Below are positions 21,476 through 33,132 of a stretch of DNA of 64,000 bases, piece by piece (within the stretch, counting starts at the first letter, position 1; every line of letters begins with the position of its first letter). The translations under genes were made by a program, and so were the position numbers. Where the stretch lies: positions 97,001 through 161,000 of the forward strand of contig JALJCO010010567.1 in NCBI GenBank assembly GCA_023101725.1, read 5' to 3'. This stretch comes from Atherinomorus stipes (Eukaryota > Chordata > Actinopteri > Atheriniformes > Atherinidae). The notes beneath the pieces are model-generated. The model ran no database searches. It saw nothing but the letters and a program-made list of their open reading frames with translations, and was not told where the DNA came from.

Positions 21476-22052
21476 AGGTCACTTTTCATCTGCAAAAACA
21501 GCCATATTTGAAAAATGACCAAATATTCTTCATTATCATTAAATTTTCTTCTTTTATTAAAAAACAAAAAAACAAACAAACAAGCAAAAAAGAAAAAAAA
21601 ATTCTGCCAATGTGGAAAGTTACATTTCTTTGGCTGGCATTGTTAAAACAAACAAACAAACAAACAAAGCTAATGAATCCCAAAACAAGCTTAATTTTCT
21701 CGAGCAAAACTTGCTCGTTAAGAATATTTTTCCTAGACAATAAAATAAATCAAATTAAATTAAATTCAGATAAAAATTCAGTAGAAAAGTCTATTAAAAT
21801 TTGTAAATCTTTTACATATTTATTTACATTAAGGTGAGTAAACTGTATTTTTTGATAGTTTAATGTAGTAAAAACGGTGGCGCAAATATGGCAGCCTCCA
21901 TGTATGTGGAGCTCACGCAAGTAGATATAAATGTCTAAAATAAACATGTAACAGCTGTTCTAGTGAAGCGATCACACATCAATGGAAACAAATCTCAAAC
22001 TATATATCACATTTTCCTGGCGTTGACCGATTTTTTTTTACACACTGCACCT
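21476..22052. mobile_element. TTAA-flanked element between the duplicated blocks
   Basis: TTAA at 21472-21475 and 22053-22056 flank ends AGGTCACTTTTC and TTTACACACTGCACCT. A second, similar terminus (TTTTTTTACACACTTTACCT) occurs upstream at about 21370-21390. This hints that the element was part of the duplicated unit. AT-rich, non-coding. Confidence 0.6.
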
Positions 22053-22197
22053 TTAATGTGGCCATAACACTCTGTCATACCCGAGTCATTTAAAGCATAA
22101 TAAACAAACAAACAAAAAAAAAGTACATGGTTTTATTAAAGTATTAAAGACGGAGCTGAAACATAAATCTGAGGGATAATTAATGGCTAAATTCTTC

Positions 22198-22406
22198 GTG
22201 TTACTGAGCTTCTGTATAGGTGGAAGACATGGATGCACAGGTCTGCTACGGTGGCTAAAAGTCACATCTCTTAAACAAATGGAAGACAGACTGAGGAAAG
22301 AGTGAGTGGGAGGATGTGGGAGATACATGTGGCGCGGCAGCTAGTTTCAGGAAAAAGACATGTAAAATGTCAGAGGCAGCAGGTTTTCATGTTCAGCTTT
22401 GACAAG
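22198..22406 (+). repeat. Direct duplication, right copy
   Basis: Partner of 21172-21372. It has an additional insertion of about 20 bp after GATACATG (GGCGCGGCAGCTAGTTTC) relative to the left copy. Confidence 0.75.
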
Positions 22407-23207
22407 GCTTCAAAATACCTCCATCAGCAAGCACATAATCAGCTGCACTACACAAGATTCTCTCCCCGTCAGACAGCGACAGGACATGAAATGTTAATTA
22501 AAGCAAGCCAACAGAATCTGAAACTTTACGCCTATCATTTAAATGTTGAAGCTCTTCCAACATCCATCACATATTCATATATTCATATAAGTCCAAGTAT
22601 CCTTGACGCCAATCAGATCACCACAAAGTGTCGTCATATCTGCTGGCAGATCAGCTCTGTCTGACTGAACCTTGAGATTCAATAAGTTGTTGATTTGTAA
22701 AGCAAATTGCATCATCGTTTTTAGAACTAATTGAAGGCGGCACGCAGGAAGAGCAGTGTCTTTCCAGCTTTTTTATTTATTTATTTATTTACATAGGGAT
22801 TAACAAAGTGTGCCAGTTGTCAGTGAGGGAAGCTCTCTGTAGATAATCAACTGGACTCTGGGGTGAAATCCTGATGGAAAGACATCATCCCAAAGCTCTC
22901 CTTGCTGTTTTGGCATCTGTTGTGGAACCACGACACAGGACGCTTTACAAATATATGCTTTGGGAGTTTTAATTACCCTTACCTAAATCTATCTTGGAAC
23001 AGAAAACAGTCATCATGCACAGAATGATCATTTCACTAAATGACTGTGTTCAGTGGGAAGCAGGAAAACACTTATTAGATGCTCTGGATTTAAGGCGATC
23101 GCCTACGCGGAGCTGTGGTGATGCATGTGTGGCTTTTGGATGTGTTCAACCATGATGTGTAAAAGAGAAAAACATCAAACGAGCTAAAACCTTTTTAACA
23201 GTTATGA
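22407..23207. other. Intronic sequence; (TTTA)n at 22768-22790, otherwise nothing recognised
   Basis: A short TTTA microsatellite interrupts unique-looking sequence. Confidence 0.5.
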
Positions 23208-23427
23208 GCAGGGGCCTCATTTATAGAGCTGCTTACGCACAAAACAGGCCTGAAAGTGGTGTAAGTGATTTTTCACGCAAAGTTTCTGATTTATAAAAAC
23301 AAACCTGACGGGAGAACGTGCGCACCTGTACGAATACTCTGAACCTTGCACACGAACATCTTGGAGGTGCGAACTGGTGGCGCCGCTGGTGAGATCATGA
23401 ACTTAAGTCATGTTATATATCAGACTG

Positions 23428-24288
23428 CACTGTAAAAAGAGTATCTGGGCTGTAGTTGATCTGAATGACTTATTTATGTTGATCTAACTTAATCACTTTG
23501 GTTTGGTGATGAAATCGAATGATTTTGAGTTAAATCAACATTAAATCACACTCTTTAGTCCAAAATAAGTTTTTACTTTCACTCAAAGTAAATTTGTTTA
23601 AGTTTTTTCAGCTTTAGAGTGCATGAACAACAAAGGAGGCGGAGCTATTTTTAAAACTTAACATATCTGGACCACAAAGGCTCATGGGAAATACAAATTA
23701 AGCAGGAATCTAAACTTTTATGATTGTTTTCCTAAATTTGAGTTACGTTCTTTACGGTCTTTGTTATGTTCACATTCAGAGAGAGCTGTTGAGAAATTCT
23801 GTTCAGTTTGGATGTTAAAGTTGCACCATGAGTGAAGGATAGTATACTCAGATAAACTCCCAACCCATTTGTACTCCTAATACTTTGAGTAGCTCAAAAC
23901 CAACATGTCATAGATACTGTTTATGTTGCTTTTCAGTCACGGACTCGTACATTAAGTACCAATAGGATTATCACCTTACCGGAAGTTCCCGATTTGACAC
24001 TTCCTTTTCGGAATTAAACAAAACCTTTTCTTTCTTTTATATTTTTTTTAATTAAAAACTCAAAAATTTTAATTTTTATAAAAAAAAAATAAAAGAAAAT
24101 AAAAAAATAAAAAAAAAAAAAATTTAAAACAAAAAAAAAAAATAATAAAAAATAAAAAAAAAAAATAAAAGTCAAAGAAAAAAAAACTAAAAAAGAAAAA
24201 AAAAAAAATATTTTAAAAAAATTTTTTTTCTAAAAAAGAAATAAAATTAAATAAAGAAAAAAAAAGAAAAAAAGATCAAAACAAATTG

Positions 24289-24319
<31 letters not shown>

Positions 24320-24619
24320 TTATATATAAAAAAATAATCTTCTTAAATAATATAAAAAAAAGAATTAAGCTTGGTACGAAATGTAAATGAAATGAAAAAT
24401 TAAGTTGTAAAAAATTTTTAAAAAATTTCCCTTATTAATTATATTTTTACTTTGTATCAAAGCAATTTCTTTCTTTGTTTCAAAGTATATAAAATATTTC
24501 AAGTAAATCAAAGTTTATGGTTTCAACCAAATCATGAATTTAGTTTGAGAAAAACTAAAATAGATGTGACAAGTTGACACAGTTTTTTGAATTGATCCAA
24601 AGTAACAATTTTTACAGTG
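23428..24619 (+). mobile_element. Dispersed element E2, copy 2
   Basis: The ends CACTGTAAAAAGAG and AATTTTTACAGTG are inverted and hAT-like. Internal segments match 8000-8940 and, reversed, 49482-49800. A 330-bp A-rich block (24044-24380) sits in the middle. No coding sequence. Confidence 0.65.
24044..24380 (+). repeat. A-rich low-complexity block
   Basis: Nearly all A with scattered T, G and rare C, unlike the corresponding part of the other E2 copies. It may be genuine low complexity or unreliable gap sequence. Confidence 0.8.
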
Positions 24620-25752
24620 TGTAGACCCCTTGGAAACCCTTGTGTGTTCCTGGATTGAGCCATACAGTCCATAAGCGTCATAGCTACAGGATCTTCTTAC
24701 TTTGAAGGGTGTAAATTCTTTACATTGGAGGGTCAAAAAAGACTGAGGTGGATGGTCGAAGGCCAAAACTAAGAATTCATGTTGCAGTTTATAGACTTCA
24801 TACCTAAAACAATAGCTCCCGGGCCAACTTTGGCCCCTGGGCCAAAATTGGACAACCTTGAATTATAGTGATGATACTTACATTAATAAAGGAAGAATAT
24901 TTGTAATTACTGAGTTACTGTGGTGACACTTGTGTGTCATGCTTCAAATGGATGCGCTGCACTGCTGGAAGATGATGGCAACAGCAGGATAGGACGGAGA
25001 GTCTTTAGAGACCATGAATATTTCCTGGGCCATTTTACTGACTGATATACCGATAGATTCACCAGAGAAACCTTTCCTGAACTGGGAATTCCAATAGATA
25101 ACTTGGGTGGCGCAGACCATCGTAATTTCTGTAAACTACATAAATTTAAAAGGTTTATTAAGGCTGTCAAAAATAAATCTGCTAATGAGGAAGATTAATC
25201 TGTAATATTAACAATTAATTTGATAAGAAATAAATTATAGCCTAACTCATAATAAAAATCACAATATTCTGGTCAGTTAAGCTGTTTGTCATCATGCTTT
25301 CTTACAGCTGTGCACATAATCCAGTTTTCCAGCCTCACATGTAGAGATGCGGCAGGATGATTTGATATATCACGCAGGAGTCACAAACACCAACGTCTGG
25401 TATCTTTGGGGTTGTAGCTCAGAAAGTTTGGGAACTCTTAGATGTTTTCAAAGGGACCCAACCGACCCGCCGGACGTTTAATCTCCGTGCGAGCTGTTGA
25501 CCCACGTGCTCTGTTGTGGAGCGAGCCATAGTGTTTGGATGAATAAAAGTACCGCTGACGTCATTCCTGCTGAGCATTGTGCTGTCACTTCGGTTTATCT
25601 GTGATTCCACTGTGACCTCCAAATAAAATGTTTTTACGAGCCCCCACCTCACCAACAAGCACCTCCACTTCATTCTCCATGAAACTGTGTTGTGATGTCT
25701 TCTCAGTTCCATAATTCAGCTTTGAATGTCACATAGCTGGCTTATTTACTTA
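24620..25752. other. Intronic sequence, nothing recognised
   Basis: No element termini, coding similarity or strong repeats were found. Confidence 0.4.
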
Positions 25753-26757
25753 TTTGTTGTGTGAAAAAGTGTTTCTGATTTTTATTTTTTTGCATGTTTG
25801 TCCCACTTATATGTTTAGATATAAAAAATTTAACTATTAGAATAGATAACAAAGTAAGCAAAAATGAGTTTTTAAATGAAGATTTCTTTAAGGGGGGGGG
25901 GTTCCACACCTACATGGCCTGTGTGAAAAACTGTTGCCCCCTAAACCTGATAACTGGTTGTCCACCCTTGCGTACAACTGTAATCAAGCATTTGTGATAC
26001 TGGAGTGGTTTCAACACTGTGGAGGAATTTGCAATGAGAATGGTGGGGATGCGCCAGAGGTGAGGGGGCTTGGGGAGAGTGAGACAAAGGGGGGCAAAGT
26101 GGCGGGGGGTGGAGAAAGGCAAGAGCAGGCGGGAAAGGCACATCAAGTTCTGTGCTATGATGCTGAAAAGCGGCTTCGAGATGAATGGGCTCACCAAAAA
26201 GTAAGCGCAGCAAGAGTTTTCCGAAGTTGGGGTTAGTGCTGGCTAAACTGGGGGTTTGCTAGAGTGGGTTGGAACTCGCATGAGAGCCCCAGCGGATGTG
26301 TGGGGCGGCGGATGAGCGGGCTGGGGATGGCGGCGGCCCCGGGAAGGTTCCATGCATGACAATGTGGATGGGGGTTGGAGTAAAGTTTAGAAAGGCTGGA
26401 AAGACTGATAGTTAATGCTTGCTATTTGTGATTAATTGAGTGATGTCTAGTTTTGAGGTTTTTGGTTCTTAACTTTGTAGGAGGTATTAAGTTTTTGATG
26501 AAAAGGTGTGGAGTAATAGGCTGGGTGTGGTAAAGAAAGGCAAGTTTAGAAAGATGTGATAAATAAGTTTATTTGTGTTTTTATGGGGTCTTTTTCAAGG
26601 GCATGGAGGTTTGGATTTTATTTCTTACTAATAAAAATGTTATTTAAAACTGCATTTTGTGTTTCTTTGTTACATTTAAATTTGTTTGATTTGAAAATAT
26701 AATGTGAAAAATGAAAAAATAAGAAATAGGAAGGAGAACATTTAAGTATATGAAGAA
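25753..26757 (-). mobile_element. Degenerate Tc1-like element (same family as 41905-42980), C-depleted
   Basis: It starts GTTGTGTGAAAAAGTG, continues TGCATGTTTGTC and GTTGCCCCCTAAACCTGATA, and ends TAAGAAATAGGAAGG. All are colinear with the element at 41905-42980. The transposase region (25960-26350) is scrambled and G-rich. Across the copy, single C bases seen in the other copy are repeatedly missing (ATCAGG to ATAGG, GGCAG to GGAG, GACAAACATGC to GAAAAATG). No usable reading frame remains. Confidence 0.75.
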
Positions 26758-26857
26758 AACAGAGGTTTTTGTCGAACTTATGGTAGAATGTGAGTGTGTG
26801 GGGGGGGATATGGAATTTAGTAAGTCTGTGCAAGTTTATAAATGAGGCCAGGTGTAA

Positions 26858-29483
26858 AAACTGTATAAAAGAATAATTAGCTTCTATGACAAATGTTGCC
26901 TTCAAAAACTGGTTCTAACAAAAAAACAAGATCAATCTTTAAGGTCTGTGACATAATTTTGACATTTTTCTCCATGTTTCATGACAGAAACGCTCTTCAT
27001 GATGGCTTATGTAACAGAAACAGGCGTGCTGCATAGATGAGTTATTAGGAAATATCGCTGCATTTCAGCATCTGACCAGACTGTGGCGCTGTTCGCAGAA
27101 ACAAGACGTGATGTACACTGAAAAAAGTTAATCATTTAGTCAAACTGCAATTTTACACTGGTATTAAACTCAGAATTTCTGCTTTGAAACTTTGCCTAAG
27201 ATTAAAAATCACTTCCATGGAAAAAGTCAATAGAAACAATTGATCTTGAGGTATAAATTTACTTCAGAATTACGTTCAGATTTATGCACGACTTTGGTCC
27301 AGCATTGACGACAAGCGATAAATCTCAAAAACTTTCAAATAATAATACACACTTTATTACTACTTATTTAAAAGTTGTATGCTCCAACATAATTTTGTTA
27401 TCCATGACACTGTTATTTATGACAATGACAAATAAATGATAATGATGATGATAATAACCAAAAATCTTAAGATTGTGTTTATTTAGATTATTTTATGACA
27501 TAAAAATGCTCAAAACATTATTTTCCTAAATGGCCTAGTAATGTGTCACACAGAGAATTAAAGAATGTGAAGTACTTCAAGTTCCACATTAGAAACGAGT
27601 AAAAATAAAGTCTTTGTGCAACTTCCTCTCACTCACAACTCATCCCATTTGCCAAAACTGTTTAAAGATTACAGAACTGCTTATCATTCCATTTAATAAA
27701 ATCCATTACTGTGCACTGAGGCGATGCAACTTAGCATGCTAATGTCTACCTGCTGAATAATAAACTATACCTTTTGCCAGATGTGCATCTTTATAAATGC
27801 ATGTGGATACTCATGGAAATAATGTGAGACTTTGAGCTGTGAAGTGCAACACAGAAACATCTTTTTTATTTAACACAGAATGAAATGGGAGTACGGCAGG
27901 ACCATTATCCCCACTTCCAAATCCTTCATGCTGTTTCTTACTCGTTCAGTTCTCTCCTCAACATGAACACAAAATCAGTGGTTTGGTGTTGATAATCATC
28001 CTGATTTACGTGTGATTAACCCTCTTCCTTCCTGTGCCCTTCCTCTCCTTGCTTACAGATTCCTGAATGAAAAGCAACAGGGGGGGGGGTTCTACTTGAG
28101 ACACTCATCACTGTTGCTTTGCTAGATAAAATTTGTCATATTTGTGTTTTGGAGACAGATACACCTCCCTCCTCTCTATATCAGCAGTTCCAGAAAGTGC
28201 TGATCTGCTCAACAAGCTGTCAGCAGGTGAGCGCCACCAGCTGAAAAGGCCCAGCTGATTTGCATCGGTCGCTAAACTAAACCTGACTACAAAGAATTCA
28301 AAAGATATGCAACTTCCAGGCTTTTGTTTCTCTGTCAGACTCATTTTCCTCAACTGTTTTGTACTCTAATGTGATTCATTTTGGCATTAAATGCTTTACA
28401 TCCTAACCAACAGCAACACAGGCATATTTTTAAAAAGCTTTTGAGACAATAGTTTAGTGAATACAGTAATAATCTCTTCTGCGATGCAAGAGTGAGTTAA
28501 AAGCAAAAGTTGGTGCAAAGTGGAGTAAAAAAGGGCTTTTTTATGACTAGCAAACAGTCCTTTCATGACGGTTTATTGAATTTTTGAGAGACTTCTCACC
28601 TCTAAAGATTCTTAGTGAATAAAAAAGAAAAAAATGTGTCAAAAAGACAAATCGATTGTGTGCTTTCTTGATACTTTTGCAAGTCACCATGGGACCATGT
28701 TGTCTGATCATAAAAACATCACTTTCAGGACCAAATGCCAGACTGTGTTCCTTTAAAGAGCCAATAAAATAAACACCAGATTCCGACTGGGAAGTCAACT
28801 TTCACAGCCACCACTCCGGTTAACGCAGCTCCACCATTTAACATTCAGTCGTGATCAGCAGCTTTTCCACGGAGCACTAAAACAGGCCTTGAGGGTTATC
28901 AAAGAACAATACTCTGGAGAGGTTAACTGTTCGAACAACTGCCAGCAATGAAATGCAAAAGCACCACTGTCAGCATTCACTTTGTTATACAGACACTGGA
29001 ACAGCAATCGTTTTCTCACTGCACCTCAGAGTCCTGCAACGTTAAGCTGTCTCCATTATTTCCTTAACAAAATGCCACAATGATGAAGTTCAGCTTGCTC
29101 CGATCATAGCAGCTGTTTTCTGTTGATAAATCTCATGGGTTTTATTATCTTCTGAAAAAATAATAATGGGTTTAATCTCATTGTTTAAGGTGAGCCAAAT
29201 GAACACATGACCTGCGAAATGAAAAGTTTTTGGAGGAAGTTTCTGATCAGGTGGCAGTTTTATCTGGTTGTTTGATTAGAAAGGAGGTGGCATCAAGTTT
29301 GATTTTCACTTTGCATACCTACATTCCGCTTTCCCTGTATCAGGTCCACCATCTAGTACCAAGTTGGACTCTTTTCTCGCCAACTGCCTTAATTCTTGGT
29401 GTCGTAGATCCAACAAGAGTTTGAAAACATTACTGACATTTTCCTCCGTGTTGAAATGATAGCATCACACAGTTGCTGCACAT
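26858..29483. other. Intronic sequence, nothing recognised
   Basis: It contains short ATG/ATA microsatellite-like sequence at about 27425-27460 and a poly-G run at 28081-28089. Otherwise it looks unique. Confidence 0.5.
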
Positions 29484-29745
29484 CACGATGAGAATCTCCC
29501 GTTCCACCTCAACACGATGAGAATCTCCTGTTCCACCTCAACACGATGAGAATCTCCTGTTCCACCTCAACACGATGAGAATCTCCTGTTCCACCTCATC
29601 ACAATGAGAATCTCCTGTTCCACCTCAACACGATGAGAATCTCCTGTTCCACCTCAATGATGAGAATCTGCTGTTCCCCTACATTATGATGAGAATCTCC
29701 TGTTCCACTACATTATGATGAGAATCTCCCGTTCTATCACATCAC
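29484..29745 (+). repeat. 29-bp minisatellite, about nine units
   Basis: Units CACGATGAGAATCTCC-GTTCCACCTCAA follow each other head to tail from 29484, nearly identical for six units. They then degenerate into TTATGATGAGAATCTCCTGT variants. There are no unique spacers, so it is not a CRISPR array. Confidence 0.95.
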
Positions 29746-29857
29746 CAATCTTGGTGGAGGTGACACTTGTCACCTCCAACTGGAGCATGATAATGATCTG
29801 AATACTTTTTTGAGACCAATGAAGCAATACAATTCAGGCAAACCCTCACTGACTCAA

Positions 29858-29998
29858 ACTTGCGTACACAAACTCAGAGCTGTCGTGAGATTTGATCGTA
29901 TCCTACGCTCACGTCCAAATTGATAAATGCAGAGTCTTGCGTGGAAATGGTCGTACGTACAGATTCCAGTCGTACCATCATTTGATAAATGAGGACCA
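29858..29998 (+). mobile_element. Right-end fragment of the GGCCTCATTTATA MITE family
   Basis: GTACGTACAGATTCCAG and TTGATAAATGAGGACC are characteristic of the right half of this family. No left half is adjacent. Confidence 0.5.
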
Positions 29999-30639
29999 TT
30001 GGTACCCTTTTATTATTTTGTCTCATTTTAACCTGAGTCACTTCCTCAGAAATGGAAGCTGGAAAGCATTAAAAGCCACAGAAACAGAAAAAACAACTGA
30101 CTGCAGAGCAGGACTGGTGCATGCTGCCAGCGGCCGCCTGCCATTTTACTCCAGAAGGTAAATTTCACAAGGCAAAGTCAAACAAGCACATATCCAATCC
30201 TGCAGCACAGCGCAACACATCTGGGTACAAGATGCATGCAAATCCCAAATGTCAAGGGGACAAGAGATATTAAGTGAACCTTATGTTACACCAGATGTGC
30301 TATACACAAAGTCATAACTGCAACTCAAGTATATTTAATGGAGCTTTAGATGCAGAGCAGCTGTAATTTATGCAAATACACAACAGACAAGCAAGAGTTA
30401 TCACTCCAACAGAACAATCAGGGCTTATAAATGGTTGGCATACACACGGATAGACTGTACACAGAGATATAAAGGGGGTACACAACAGTGAATCTACAAG
30501 CAGCCCTTCTCCTCTTAGAGTCAAGCAGCAGTGGAAACCTTTGCCCACCACCATCACAGCAAAGCTCTGATGAGAAAAGCATTTCAGCTCGGCCTCAACT
30601 TTTATTCTACACACCTCCTGCACCAAGTCAATCACCTCT

Positions 30640-30795
30640 CGTATGTGTGTGTATGTGTGCGTGAGTTTATGTGTTGGGAGGGATGGGGTTGGAAATGTAC
30701 TCTGTTTTTATTATATTTTATCCTGTAAAGCATTTTGTGTTGCACGAAAAGTGCTATTGAAATAGAGTTTGATTAATTGATTGATTGATTGGTCT
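30640..30795 (+). mobile_element. LINE 3' tail with ATTG microsatellite
   Basis: TGTAAAGCATTTTGTGTTGC ... AAAAGTGCTATTGAAATAGA followed by (GATT)n at about 30770-30792 is the typical 3' end of teleost L2/CR1-type LINEs. Confidence 0.65.
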
Positions 30796-31216
30796 GCAGT
30801 AAAGTTTCATTACGGTAAAAATGCAATCATTTCCCTCAATCAAATGACTTCATAAGGGAGTAAGAAATGATGAAACCCATGCAAAGGAAAATGCATTCAG
30901 CACCTTTGGCTTGATTTGTGTCCTGATGATCCCGTAATCTGCTTACCGCCTTGATTAATTGCCACCTTTCAGTGACGAGCCCTTCTTGTTGCCTTATAAC
31001 AATCACTTGCAGACAGCGGAGCGTTGATTGCGTTTGTGAGGAACGGCAGCACGTCTGTCTGAACTGCTCTTGAAGCACACAGAATCACCTCTGAGCTGGC
31101 AGGGAAGCCAGGGTGGCTCTGGCCACCCCTGAAATCTGACTGGACATCCCATGTGTCACCTCAGGTGATTGAAAGGTCACAGGAGGTGGACACAAACATT
31201 TTTTCCAGACCTGCAT

Positions 31217-31778
31217 GGATCACCAGTATCTCTACACCGGTATCACTAAACCAGTATCTTTATACCAGTATCACTACACCAGTATCTCTACACCAGTATC
31301 ACTGCACCAGTATCACTACAGCAGTATTTCTACACCAGTATCTCTACACCAGTATCACTACACCAGTATCACTGCACCAGTATCACTACAGCAGTATTTC
31401 TACACCAGTATCTCTACACCAGTATCACTACACCAGCATCTCTATGTCAGTATCACTACACCAGTTTCACTACACCAGTATCACTACACCAGTATCTCTA
31501 CGTCAGTATCACTACACCAGTATCTCTACACCAGTATCACTACACCAGTATCTTTACACCAGTATCTCTATGTCAGTATCACCACACCAGTATCTCTACA
31601 CCAGCATTTCTATGTCAGTATCACTACACCAGCATATTTACACCAGTATCTATACTAGTATCTCTACTCCAGTATCTACACTAGTATCTCTACTCCAGTA
31701 TCACTACACCAGCATCTTTACACCAGTATCTCTACTCCTGTATCTTTACGCCAGTATCTCTACATCAGTACTACACCA
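31217..31778 (+). repeat. 15-bp minisatellite (CTACACCAGTATCAC), about 37 units
   Basis: Alternating CTACACCAGTATCAC and CTACACCAGTATCTC units with TCTATGTCAGTATCAC variants, head to tail. The array resumes briefly after 32500, beyond an insertion. The 15-bp period keeps one frame open, producing an artefactual long open frame. Confidence 0.95.
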
Positions 31779-32500
31779 CACAGTGAAATCCCCAGTGTTA
31801 AATTTGAGTTGTTAAGTCATATTTACTCTTTCAGAGTAATTCTAACACCATTGAGAGTAAAATAACCACCAGTGCCGGTGAAAATTTTCAGAGTTAAAAC
31901 AAGTTTCCTCTTTCAGTGTATAAGAAACTCTATGAAGTGTAACTAAGGGCACCCAGGAAGACTCCGCCTTCTTTGGCTTGAATATTTCCCATCATGCTTT
32001 GTGACTCCCCTGTATGGTCCTGCACCGTGAGTTAAATGTAAACTGTATGTGAGCCCTTTGGGTCTCCTTGGTGTACACAGTGTATCAATTAAAACATGTT
32101 GAAGTTTGTAGTTTGTGCTGACTATCAGTACTTGCTTGGTAACTGTCAAAGTACCAACTAATCTTCACAACTCTCCCAAATTTCTGTGCTGATATTCAGG
32201 ACCGTAATTTTGGGTTAATGCATGATGGGAAATGTGTTAATATTAATACATAACTCAAAATCCTTAAGTATTCACCTCCATTATCTCAAAACAGGCCTAT
32301 TTTCATTTTTATACTTGAGAGCAACCCTAAGAGTTCATTTTTACTCTTATAGTGTTAGGCATTTAACTCTAAATTTGTGTTGACTTAAAACTCTGAGAAC
32401 AGTGTAAAATGTACACTGACTCCTTGGACTCAAATAAACACCAAAATTGGTGTACGATATACTCCTAAAGTGTTGGATATACACTGTCAAATTTGCTGTG
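31779..32500. mobile_element. MITE-like insertion inside the minisatellite
   Basis: The ends CACAGTGAAATC and, inverted, ACAGCAAATTTGACAGTG bound 722 bp of different composition. Repeated (G)AGAGT(T)A motifs occur inside. Minisatellite units lie on both sides (left to 31778, right 32501-32560), so it inserted into the array. Confidence 0.55.
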
Positions 32501-33132
32501 CAGTATCACTACAACATTATCTGGACATCAGTATCACCAGACCCATCTGAAGTAAATGTTGAAGTATTTTCACAGTTGTCCATTTCTAAAATATCTTTAG
32601 TCTCTGTGCTCATACGAATACTGATGTTATGTGAGGCTAATAACCTGATGTTAGCACGAGGCTACGTAGCAGTGCTAATCTAACTCTGTGCTAGTGATGG
32701 CTTAGTTTTACGATTATGTGGGGAAACCAGACAAATGTAGTTTTCAGTTTGTGTATTTAGGTTATATACACCCTCACAATTCCGGCCATCAAGAATTCCA
32801 CGTTGGAGCTGAAGATAAATTATAAAGATGTTCAAAGAGAAACTCAGCATCCACAGCACTTAGGACTACGCTAGCGCTATATGATCCAGTTTCATTTAAA
32901 CAGGAGGCTAGCAAGGCTGCTAGCTGGTTTTAAAGTAGCTACAACATGTAAATGTGGAGAAATAAATCCTGGAACCAGTCTGAACCAGTCTGATTCTGTA
33001 GAAGAAGATACAGTATAAGAGAGTGGGAGATATTTCTGACTTAAAGGGGAAGGACTCAGATCAGGTGGAGACAGACCCCAGACCCAGTATCAGCAGCCTG
33101 CCAGCTCCCAACGTGGAGCTAGCCACACAAGA

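Larger units (their letters stand above)
23213..26849. mobile_element. Probable composite: GGCCTCATTTATA-ended element with later insertions
   Basis: GGCCTCATTTATAGAGC at 23213 and its inverse TTTATAAATGAGGCC ending at 26849 are the termini of a common teleost MITE. Two other elements (23428-24619 and 25753-26757) sit between them, so the original short MITE would have been inflated by nested insertion. An alternative is two separate partial copies. A third right-end-like sequence, ATAAATGAGGACC, occurs at about 29986. Confidence 0.45.

Noticed and set aside
25910..26236. Overlapping open frames of 90-100 codons on both strands
   Set aside because: They lie in the corrupted G-rich centre of a degenerate Tc1 copy and do not match transposase.
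29484..29745. Regular direct repeats resembling a CRISPR array
   Set aside because: The 29-bp units are contiguous with no unique spacers and the DNA is vertebrate. It is a minisatellite.
31153..31815. 220-codon open frame, the longest in the window
   Set aside because: It is the translation of the 15-bp minisatellite, whose period is a multiple of three and lacks stops.
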